This document shows, piece after piece, positions 36,958-47,000 of a stretch of DNA of 64,000 nt (its first letter is position 1; every line of letters starts with the position of its first letter). The notes under the pieces were generated by a model. The model ran no database searches, was not told the DNA's origin, and saw only the letters and a program-made list of their open reading frames with translations. The position numbers and the translations under genes are program-made. This DNA is from Rhabditoides inermis. Its lineage: Eukaryota; Nematoda; Chromadorea; Rhabditida; Rhabditidae. The DNA is taken from positions 729,001 through 793,000 of the forward strand of contig CAWZYM010000204.1 in the NCBI GenBank assembly GCA_963966185.1, read 5' to 3'.

Positions 36958-38080
36958 GACGCAAACGAATCGCGCGGGAAAGCGCGAGCGTCTGTTTTCC
37001 GCCCTCAAATACGCCACTATCAGTGTTGTTGTTGCACAAACAAGCGGACAATGTGAGACAGACTGTGTCCTGATAGTCCGATGTTTATGATGGCAGATTG
37101 ATGATAAGCGGGCATAAGCGCATCGCCACAGTCACCTCGTCGCAAAAAAATATATCGAGTTCCATGGCGATAATCGCGAATTCCAAATTGAGGGGATCAA
37201 AAAGCGAAAACGGCAATAACGAAATGTCTCTCTGCCTATACGGGAAACTGTTTCAATGCGCAAAAAAAGGGGATCGTAAAATCAACGATGGTGATTGAGT
37301 GAAGCTAGTTGAACTATCGATTGGAATTCTTCCAGAAAAAAACCAAATGATGAGTAATCGTAACTTCCTCGTAAATAATAAATTACTAGAACGTGTGAGA
37401 GTTAGAAATGGATGACAGAAATAAACAAAACACGGAATGCACTGAAAGTGGTCGGAAAGTGATCGGGATCGCCACGATAGTATGGCTAGCGCGGCTCTTT
37501 CTCTCTCCCTCTCTCCCTCTCTCTCACCCTCTCACTCTCTCTCTCTCTCTCTCTATCTCTTTCTCTCTCTCTCTCAACTGTGTTTCGATCAGAATGCGGC
37601 GCAATAATTGATTTGAGAGGCGTGTGAAAATCTCATCGCAGAGATCGCAGCTGCCGGCTGCGCACTTTTCAATGGAAGCAAGCGATGGCTCATCCTCTCG
37701 CGCTCTCTCGCGCTCTGTCATACTCTCTCTCTCTCACTCTCTCTCACTCTCTCTCACTCTCTCTCACTCTCTCTTCCCCTCTCTCACACACTCTATCTCT
37801 CTCTTGCTGTCTGACTGTCTGTGAGTCAGCAGTCAGGCACGTTATGCAAATGAGAAATGGTGTTAGTAAGATCACATAGCAATGCATAAAAATGGGCAGA
37901 TCGTCGACGTTTTTGATGATGATGAGAGAAATTGACCCAACCGAGAGAAACAAAGATCGGTTGATCGAGAAAAAACGACGGTGGGTGGGAGTTGGGTGAA
38001 CAAAGCAGATCAATTTGCCGTCTATGGTCTTTCGAACGCGGAAATAACGTGAGCCACAACAACGACAACGACAACGACAA
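36591..38080. other. Intergenic region upstream of the MFS gene
   Basis: No supported gene. It contains a GA microsatellite (36862-36960), CT microsatellites (37497-37578 and 37718-37805) and unique AT-rich sequence. The open frames here are short or made of simple repeats. Confidence 0.6.
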
Positions 38081-38082
38081 CA

Positions 38083-38164
38083 ACGACAACAAGTCACAGA
38101 TATCAACTACTGAAAAAGTTAATGAAAAAGCAGCCCTGGATGAAATTATGACAGGACATTACTG
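38083..38164. repeat. Direct repeat, left copy, flanking a LINE relic
   Basis: An ~82-bp sequence (ACGACAACAAGT, then ATCAACTACTGAAAAA, then ATGACAGGAC) is repeated in the same orientation at 38987-39070 with a few differences. The two bracket the reverse-transcriptase relic. Confidence 0.75.
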
Positions 38165-38229
38165 ACACATACACACATAAGACATAACATATGTGTATCA
38201 AGAAGTGGGCAATTATGTTTGATAGTAAT

Positions 38230-38800
38230 CTATTTTACGCTGTTGAAACTACTGACGTGACTGATCCTGAGCAGAGAACATCTGAAGAAACATCATCCCA
38301 GGAAGTAAGCGAGATTCAGGAAAGAATTCAGCTGCACAGATCACATCCTGACGAAAACTGGTCTACAAGAGCTATCTCCACAGGACGCACGCTTATCCGA
38401 TCTTCATAGATGTGTGCACGATTTGATACGGCACAAGCTCTCGCTAGCCACGAACCGGCATATGTGAGCATGCTTCAGGTACAAAAGCGGCAAGACGGAA
38501 GTGATGATTCGAGGAGAGCCAGTAGAAATCACAGTGATGAAAGAAGTATGCCAAGGATGCCCGGTAAGAAGTTGATGGAAGGGTTCTCGTTCGAAGGAGC
38601 AGGACTGGAAAGTCAACGGAGAGAACTTGACACACTGGCTCACAGATGACATGGTACTCGTGGCCAAATCAGTTGCTGGATCTAGTGGTGAAAAGCTGTT
38701 GGGACTGAAACTGAACAGAGAAACGGCGGTGGCCATGACGAACGGGCCGAACATGAAGATCACACTGAAAGGAGAGGACGTGGAGTACGTCGACTGACTC
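38230..38800 (+). mobile_element. Degenerate non-LTR (RTE-like) reverse-transcriptase fragment
   Basis: Pieces of a LINE RT are recognisable in shifting frames. Around 38480-38570 the frame reads YKSGKTEV, then RGEPVEITV, then CQGCP, matching the motif before RT domain 4. Around 38645-38795 it reads TDDMVLVAKS, then LGLKLNRE, then GEDVEYVD, the (A/F)DD catalytic block and the region after it. Frameshifts and stops separate the parts, and the 5' half and endonuclease are absent. It is an old dead insertion, and its closest clade is a guess from motif spacing. Confidence 0.6.
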
Positions 38801-38986
38801 TCTTGTTTGGCGCGCTATAAACGCATGAAAAAGTATATTTCACGTAACATATAGCATATAATATACTACACATACATATTTTAATATTTGATCTGAAACG
38901 CATGCTGATTCTCTGATCTATTTGCGAGAAAAGAACTATAACAAGTTTGCCACGGTACCAATGCCTTTCTCACGACGCAGTATGCT

Positions 38987-39070
38987 CAACGACAACAAGT
39001 GACTGATATCAACTACTGAAAAAAAGTAAATGAAAAAGCAGCCCGGGATAAAAGTATGACAGGACGTTAC
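38987..39070. repeat. Direct repeat, right copy, flanking a LINE relic
   Basis: Partner of 38083-38164. It is too long for a normal target-site duplication, so a local duplication or two copies of a repeat are more likely. Confidence 0.75.
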
Positions 39071-40271
39071 TGAATACAGAACATTTATTGACATATAACA
39101 ACATTGAAAATTGTTGTTGAGTGACCGCGTATTGCACAATTTTTCGTAATTTCGGAAGTCTAGTATTTCTCCTTTATCTCTTTTCCCTCTTTGTCCACTT
39201 TCAGAGGCACAAGACGGTTGCGATATCCTGCAATGGTGGATTAAAAAAATAGATTGTAAATATTATGATATGATAATGATATAAAGTACGAGTCACCTGC
39301 AACTAATCCTAGCATTATTCTACAGACAATGAAGGGACCAAGTTACCGTCTGAGGAAGTTGACTGAAACTTTTGAAACAAAATACAAAGTATACAATATT
39401 TTGCCACAGTGAACGTATGTACATGCTTCTAGGTGTTTTCGATACTGTATTGCGGAGAGAGAAGAAAAAAGAGAGAGAGAAGAAGAAGGAGATAAAGAAA
39501 AAACCCATTGACACTCCTTGACACTTCTTGCAGGCAGAAGCTGAAGACCGCAGTGCAAGAGGCGGTCTTCAACTACTGACAGGCGACTCTGTCCGCGCGT
39601 CGCGCCGCCAACCCGCTGCGACTGGAGAGGTATCGATCGATTATCGATCGATTGCAGGACGTGTCCCACCTTCATCCTGACCCGCTTCTGCACTCCACGC
39701 ACCTGTGTGGGCGCGTGCGGCCAATCGATGTGCGCCACGGTCGCCATTCCCGAGCAACACTTGCCGGTAGGGGGGCAGGACTTGAGGGGGCGTGGCCTAT
39801 ACACACACTTTCAGCTCTGCCACGCGTGTCATTGCGTATGACTTGCCACGCGCGTTGTACCACTGTACTTTACCGTGACCTTACCGTAAACTACGTTACC
39901 ATGTGCTACTTGATTCGATATAAATATTCCGAATTCCGATTCCGAACAACGCCTACTGCGAGTGCCAACAACACGGATTTCGGTGTGGATGCGTACGTGT
40001 TGTTGGTGATGCTTGTCATCCCCTGCTTGCGGCTTCTGGGGAAGTTTCGATTTCGGCGGCGGAAGATCCGGGCACCGACGATCGATCGCGAAGAGACGTC
40101 TAAGAGAGTTTCATCGTCTTCGAGGATTCCTCTCCAGTCTCAATGTCGTAGATGTAGCAAAATCTCTTCCTCTCTATCCTTCTCTCTTTCTATCTGTCAA
40201 AGTGTAGTATACCCATGATGTGTTTGATCGTGAGCAAGTCTCACTCTCTCTCTCTCTCTCTCTCTCTCCCC
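39071..40271. other. Intergenic region without a firm gene
   Basis: No clear gene. A Cys-containing frame near 39930-40105 (NAYCEC...RCGC) could be an exon of a cysteine-rich secreted protein with the block at 40272, but no splice chain joins them convincingly. A tandem ATCGATCGATT word occurs near 39632-39652. Confidence 0.4.
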
Positions 40272-40456
40272 AGACCCGTACCGTCCGTGTTGTGGAGAGG
40301 GACCATTGGGGAAGTAGGGACTGTCCTCTTTCCATTTTTCCTCCGGAAACCTGTATATGTGCGGTCAAGTGCAAGAAAGTTGAATGCAAGATGCAAGCCA
40401 AACAGGACTCGCGAATTCCAGGATGGGTAGTACATATGTTTTGTACAGCGAGATAA
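40272..40456 (+). CDS. Possible terminal exon of a cysteine-rich protein
   Basis: A CT-rich tract ending CCCCAG precedes a frame that reads through DCPL, ETCICAVKC and ECKMQ to the stop TAA at 40454-40456, with six cysteines in about 60 residues. This looks like the last exon of a secreted Cys-rich protein. No upstream exons were placed with confidence, and the retroelement begins only 260 bp downstream. Confidence 0.25.
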
Positions 40457-40714
40457 GAATGCTTTGGTCGTCTGTGGCGATGGATCGCAGGAGAAGACAA
40501 GCTCTGTTCATTGCTGACTGAGTTCGAAGGCACGCATTCAGACAAGACCTCGCAATGGTTTCTACTCGCAGGCCGAGTTCGCGGATGCGTTTGCTACTAT
40601 AGTTGCGGTCAGTCTTTTCGAAACACTCCCAAATGCCTCCGAAACACTCCCGAACTGCCTTCGAAATACTCCCGAATACCCCCGAACACTTCGGATTACC
40701 TTGCTATGCCTTCA

Positions 40715-41369
40715 CAAAACTAATGAGGATTTTAGTAGAGGATCTCTGAGTGTACCAGGGCATCAATCCCATTATCCGCAGATCACCACGCATCCCTCGA
40801 GCGAGAGGATGAGGGGGGAGTGAAGAGAGGGAGACAAGATGGGCTCAGATGGTTTATCTGTGCGAGACATGTGAGGGATCGTGGGTTCTTTGGTACGGGA
40901 CCCAGGACTAGCCTGGCGTCCCGCGGGATTACCTGCACATTGGGCCGCGGATCTCAACTGGGGAGGGGACGGGTGAGTCGAGTCGGCGTGTGGAGAGTCG
41001 AGTGGGTGAGGGCATACTACTGGGGGATTCTACTGGGCTTATATGGGGCTCGTTGAGGTGGGACGCCGGCGCGCTGTCGTCGGCCGGCGAGTCATCCGTC
41101 GGCAGTGGAGAGTGTGCGAGAGAGCGTGCCCGGCGCGGAGAGTCCCGACGCGCTGACCCTGGAATGGCAAGTGTTATGGTTTGCAATTCATCTGTTGTGG
41201 TTCACAATCGGCGTGTTTTGGTGGATCCCTTGTCCCCTGTGACCCCATATGTGTCACCTTAGTGAGTCATAACTCTCGTATCCCTTCTCGTGTGATAAAG
41301 TGTTAATTAGGTGTCTAATTATCCCAGACCCTTTATCCTGGATATTGGCAAAACTTGCGCTACCTTACA
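40715..41369 (-). repeat. 3' LTR of copy 2
   Basis: 655 bp, same sequence as 61766-62420 and as 17654-18308. In element sense it starts TGTAAGG and ends about TTTTG, with host DNA (TGAAGGCATAGC in element sense) immediately after. The ending TG rather than CA is unusual, and the last two bases are uncertain because flanks share T/G. Confidence 0.93.
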
Positions 41370-41813
41370 GCTACCCATTTTATTTCACTGCGGTCCCTCG
41401 CAGGTTCTCTCAAATCTTTTCACACAACCTTCGCGATAGTATCGTATCATCTTTTATCCGATAGTTTATGTTGACTTGTGGACTTGTGGTTGTAATATAT
41501 GTTTATGTTTTCCGTCCCTCCTATTAGCTTGATAGATTCATATCATTAGTCTATTCTCCTTGCTTCTCGTGGTCTTGTTTTGATTGTGGGTTACGGTAAC
41601 GGGTCGGTTCCCATGCTGATTCACGTCTAAACGCTAGCGATTTCTCTCTCACTTCTCCCCATTGCTTATCATCCTCTATATAGACTCTCATATGATTTCT
41701 GTTACTAATTTTTTTGTTCAAGTATAGTATTTTCCTGGCCTGTTCCCTCCGCTATCTCCTTATTTCGCCCGAAACGAGTACACCCTTTTGATTACTGTCT
41801 TTTTTTTTTAGAA
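41370..41813 (+). promoter_or_regulatory. Gene X upstream region (copy 2)
   Basis: About 440 bp between LTR and gene X. The final bases, a run of nine or more T followed by AG-AA-ATG, are a strong nematode trans-splice acceptor placed two bases before the start codon. The promoter itself is not recognisable. Confidence 0.5.
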
Positions 41814-43470
41814 ATGGCTCTTATGGTTCCGGCCGGCTATAGGGTAGTCGCTGCGGCTCCCGTGGTGCCTGGCACGCCGGTCTTTATAAGTTATAGCGGA
41901 ATGGGCGTAGGTGGGTCTTTCTTAAAGTATGAATTATTCTTCCTTTGGAGTTTTCGGTTTTGTATTCGTTTAAATGTGTTATTTCCAGGGGTCCCCTTGC
42001 TCGTGGGGAACTATGTGCGGATCGTCCCGGGCGCCACGGCTGGTACCCACCGGGCCAGGTGTGGAGGAGGCCGGGTCCGGACGATCCTCGCACACCTACA
42101 GTGAGTTTCTTTTTTTGATTGGGGGGGGGGTGTTTTCTATATTCTCATTACTGTTCTCCAGGTCCAAGGGGGTCACGGTAGGTGCTGCGGACCCCGTGCT
42201 CGAGATTGCCACCGGGAATGGGGGCGTTAGCTACCTATCGGCGTCTGCCGCCGTGGTGGTGTGTGATTATTCTTTCTGTTTTTTCTATTGTTTACCTGTT
42301 TATTTATTTCTAGGCTATCGCCCCGCTGCCCGCGGCCGCCGCCGTCGCCCCGGCTGCCGCCGTCGCCCCGGCCGCCGCCGTCGCCGCGCACCCGGCTGTG
42401 CGTACCGTTTTCTTTCATTATTTGTTTCTCTGTTTTCCACCAATCTACTTTGTTATTTTCTAGGCTCTCGCCCCGCGGCCCGCGGCTGCCGCCGTGGTGG
42501 TGTGGTTGTTCAACTTGTCCATCTATTTTGTCTTTTTAGGTGCCTACGCTTGGGCTGGTGTGTATCTGCACGAATCGACCTTCACTACCTCCTCGGTAGC
42601 GGGCCCCTCTGGCCGCACATATTTGGAGGTCCTTAGGTGATTTTCCTTTCTTATTCTCTCTCTTTCTCGTTTATTACATTCTGTAGGGAGGCCTTCCCGT
42701 CTATTCGTACTCGGGCTCATGAGCGCCTCTTCGTGCTTGAGGGCGCGTTCAACTGCCCGCCGGATTACTGCCCAATTGGGTGTCTCTTCGTGGACATCAC
42801 GATCCAGGTATCTATGGCTGCTATTATTATTCATGTATCTGTTCGTCTTTTCAGGATGTCCCTGCTTACCAGATCTTGGCGCGCAGTCACGCTCCTGCCT
42901 CTTCCGGCCCTCCCGGATTGAGCAGTTCGGCCTCTTCCGGCTTGCCTGTGGCTACCCCGCCGGTCTGTGTGTCTCCCCCGACTCCGTCTGTTGTCGCTGG
43001 CTCCGCACCCGGTCTGCTTGCCGCCGAGCGCACTCCGCCTCCGGCTGAGCCTGTGGGGGCGTTGAATGGTCTCTCTCAGCAGCTCCGACAGGCGGCTAAT
43101 GACGGAGGGTTCGACTTTGTGTCTTGGTTGCTGTCGGATGCGAGTGATAGCCCTCTTCGGGCGCTGGAGAAGAGTGGATCTTCTAGTGTGTGGGGAGACA
43201 TGCTCGGGTTGGGTGTGGATGTGAACGTGGCGCGCACCCTCTCTGCTACTCCGCCCTCGATTCCGCCGGCGGTGCATGCTGTTGTCGGACGGCCTCTGCG
43301 CACTTCGACCCCGGTGCCGATCACTCTGGATGGGCTGTATGCACGGCAAATCGCTTTCGAGGTATGTTCTATTATGTTCAGTTTTATTTATTTGTTTGTC
43401 TCTGTCCTCTTACTTATTTTGTATTTCAGGAAGGCGTCTCTTCCCGTCTGCAAACGATCGAGGTGCGTTA

Positions 43471-43553
<83 letters not shown>

Positions 43554-43679
43554 GTGAATGTGTGTTGTATTTGTATTTCATTATGAGTTTTCCAGGGGAC
43601 TCTCTCCAACCTCCGCGTGCTCGTCGCCGCGGCCGGTGTGTGGGGCGCTGGCGTCACTCGCGAAGCGTTTCCCCCCTAG
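41814..43679 (+). CDS. Antisense gene X: ten exons, 423 aa, function unknown
   Basis: Exons 41814-41910, 41989-42100, 42162-42258, 42314-42401, 42464-42499, 42540-42636, 42687-42807, 42855-43361, 43430-43462, 43596-43679. Every intron is GT/AG, phases agree, and the total is exactly 424 codons. The start is preceded by a likely spliced-leader acceptor. The product begins MALMVPAGYRVV, has Ala/Pro/Val-rich repeats around residues 105-140, a segment with paired cysteines (NCPPDYCPIGC), a Ser/Pro-rich linker, then a longer region with GGFDFVSWLL and a conserved-looking C-terminus. There is no signal peptide or clear membrane helix, and I recognise no family. It is transcribed against gag-pol and the helicase, so it cannot be made from the genomic RNA. 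The identical intact gene in copy 1 suggests it is under selection or recently copied. A structural or accessory role is only a guess. Confidence 0.78.
43472..43552. repeat. (GT)n microsatellite in the last intron of gene X
   Basis: About 40 GT units directly follow the donor of exon 9. Copy 1 has the complementary run at 15474-15550, a few bases shorter. Confidence 0.95.
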
Positions 43680-44089
43680 CTATCCTCCTACTCTCACTTG
43701 ACGTGATTAATATTATCAGTTTCGCATTGGCTCATTATATATAAACTTGCTTTGCTTTATTCTTATTATTTTCTCGTTTTATTATTGCATGGGATCGATT
43801 ATTTGAAGATTTTTCGTTTCTGTTTGACCCTTGTCTGAATCTTGAAATTTTCCCGCCAGTTTGCAGTGTAGCGCGCATTTGCTAATCAGTTTTAGCATTG
43901 TTGCGCTCTGTTGCGAATTTGAATTTTGTGAGCGGGAAAATCGCGCGGCATTCTCAAAATGTTTCCGCATGCATTACTTGTATATTTTATGGGTCTTGTG
44001 ATATCAAATTAGACTCCATTTCCTCCCGTAAAATGTTTTATCCCGGTTATATGCATAGTATCAGTGTTAGACTTGGTTTGGTTATATCA
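43680..44089. other. Convergent 3' intergenic region (copy 2)
   Basis: AT-rich spacer between the gene X stop (plus) and the helicase stop (minus). AATAAA hexamers for the helicase strand are present near 43760-43785. No gene seen. Confidence 0.5.
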
Positions 44090-47000
44090 TCACTCTTTCT
44101 TGGTCAGCGCTCTGATGAGCTCGGTCAGCTTCATCATCTTTCCATGCTTCTCGATCCATCGGAGGATCATCCTCCACACCTCACTCCGCTCAAGTGCAGC
44201 CTTGTGGCCAACTATGATCTGTCCCTCGCGAGCTCGAGTGAGTGCAACCAGCGCGCGCGCCCTGTTGTTCAGGAACTGGTTCTCGTTGATCTCGGTAGTG
44301 TTGACGGTGGTCAAGATTCCGATCTCGCATTCCATTCCCTGCACTGCATCGGCGGTGATGATATCGATCTCCTTGATCTTGATGCGCAGTTGCCGCACTT
44401 GCTCCGCGTATAGCGATGCTACGATCATGTTCCGCTTCTCCACGCCGCGAGTCACTAGCACATTCACTATCGCTTCTACTGCGCCACGCTCCTCCGCATT
44501 CTGGAGGGAGATCTGTCCGGGTAGCTTCTCTGACTGCCCGTCGATGTGGACGAACACGATGGAGGCCTTCATGTCCGCGTCGCATATCTGAGATGATACG
44601 TTTTTTTGTTGTGTACGTGCGCGTGTTGATTTTTGTTTTGTTTGTTATTTTACCTCTCTCCACAGGGTTCGCTCTGCGAGTGAGACGCCGCTTCGCAGTT
44701 GGGACCCGTACGCGATTGTCGCCGCGAGGTGCGTCAGATCTACAACGTTTTATTAATTCATTTGTTTGGGGTTTGTTGGGGTGTGTGTTGCGATTTTTCA
44801 TTGTCTTATTTGTTTGTATCACTCACTAGGGTGCGCTCGGAAGGTAGTTGTGAGGCGCGCCGCCTTGACGCTCCCGCTCTCTTTTGTGACGTCGATGACT
44901 GACTTGGTGAGCGTCACTTTGATCGGGTCCCACCCTCGCAGCTTGCAGTGCGGTGCTCCTTGGTACATATCCCCCAGGCATCTGATCCTCGCGTTGGGGA
45001 ACGTTGTCATTATGGCGAGTAGTTCGGCATGTGGCGACAGGGATGCCTCGTCCATTACGGCCACGTTCACGTTCTTCTTCATCTCTCGCATTGCACCTCT
45101 CTCTCCGAACAGGTTCAGGCCTGATGAATTCGTGGCCAGGATGATGGTTGGTTGGCGCAGCTTGATGAGCAGCGCCGCCATTCGCAGGAACAGCTTCGAC
45201 GTGTCGCGGTCGGCGATGGTGTACTTCTTGATATCCTCCTCCGACATCTGGAGCATTGTCTGCGGGTTCTTGCGTCCCTCGTCGATGATCTTCCTCTTCT
45301 CGGCGTATAACATCGCCTCCTCCTTCTCCGTGTCCGACATCCGCTCCCCATACTGCTCCACCATATTGCGCAGCAGCACCTGGATGTCACACGTCGTCTG
45401 TTTGTCCTCCCTGAGTGCGAGGTCCGACACAAATCGGATCGGGTGGGCCTCCTCGCCGCAGATGGACTGCAACACCTCTGTCGTCTGCTGGACGGCCATG
45501 TTGTTCGGACTGACGGACAACACTATCTCGCCCTTCTCCGCCTTGATGTTCTGCCTTGCCAGCGCGAGTAGCATCGTTGCGGCAGTGAGGGTTTTTCCAG
45601 ACCCATATGCCGCCTGGATGATTGCGATGGGTGTGTCGCTCTCGCCCAGCCTTACTGCTGTCTCCTGCTCCTTGCTCAGCCTGATCTTCTGTCCGTCTCT
45701 CCATACCTCCCTCGGCTCCCCGTGGGTCAGGGGCGTGTATTCGAAGTCGGCTCCGTCCTTCGGCCTGTCCCCGTACAGTAGCTGCGCGATCTTGTGAGAA
45801 GTTGTCCCTTGCCGAATTCCACGAGTGAGCTGCTCCCTGGCGATCAGCGTGAACACTGGGTCTGCTCGTGCGTCAGTTGGTCGTAACTGTATGAACACTG
45901 CGGCCATGTACGTGTGCGCGCTCTCCATCGCCTTGCGGAGAGCCCTTGATGGCTGCGGAGGCGCGTGAAGGTCGATGCGCATCACTCGCTCCTCGGCGTC
46001 GATCTCGGTTTTGTCGATTGTCGCAATGAAGGCTGGGATCACTTCGTTGCCGCTCGCTTTGGTGATGAGCACCTTGCGTCCGAATGAGTAGCCTCCCTCT
46101 TGCGTCTTTTCACGGATGGTCAGGGTGAATCTGATCAGCGCCGACTGCAAGTTCTCGCGGGCGACGTGCATGTGTGCCAAGTGTCGCTTCGTGTCCTCGT
46201 TTGCCCGCTCCGATGCCACCGAGTACGTTGTCGCGAGAGACATGTACTCGCCGATCTTCTGCAGCGCGAGATCAGGGTCTTTCTTGAACACGCCCATGTC
46301 CACGTGGAACGACTTCATGAACTCCTCGTCTCCGATGGCTCCCTCCTCCTGGTCGTTGTTGATGGCCCGCACCGACTTGGGTATCGGCGCCTCCTCCGGC
46401 ATGATCGGGATCACCTCCTTTATCGCGTCGATCATGGTCAGCTTCGCCTCCGCGCTTACAGGTGGCTCCGAGAAGAAGATCCCTGTCGTCTGCGCGAGTC
46501 GCTGGTGGGTGCGCAGGAATGACCACCTCTGCACGTTATTCCAGTTGATCTGCATCTGTGGGTTGGAGATACAGGCGCTCTTCTTCAGTTGGATTGGGAA
46601 AGGAGCGCCGGCGATGACGATGTCCACGGCGACCACGTTCTGCTTCCTGCCTAGGGCGAAATCGGCCTTCTCCTGCTCGGTGGCTCGCCTTCCCTCTCTT
46701 CTTCTCTTCTTATGCGTCTCCCCTCTGTGCACCATTGTTATCATGGCCAAGTCCTCCTTCTCCTTGAGTGCGGGTCGGATGTATGCCACCTCGCGGGCCT
46801 TGAAGAACGCGTTCGCCAACGGGTCGGGGTAGCAGTTCACACTATCCTTTGCCGTGGCGAGTGTCTCGTGTGGGTGTCGAACAGCGGTCAGTGTTGGCAT
46901 GATTGCCTTCACGTACAGCAGGTCGCCCACGTCCAAGTTCTTGTAGTCGAGCCCCGACGTTCTTGTCATTGTGTCGAATGCGAAGGGGTCTAGGATGATG

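Noticed and set aside
39343..39863. Overlapping frames of 60-190 codons on both strands near 39350-40220
   Set aside because: No splice chain or domain supports them; they conflict with each other and contain low-complexity tracts.
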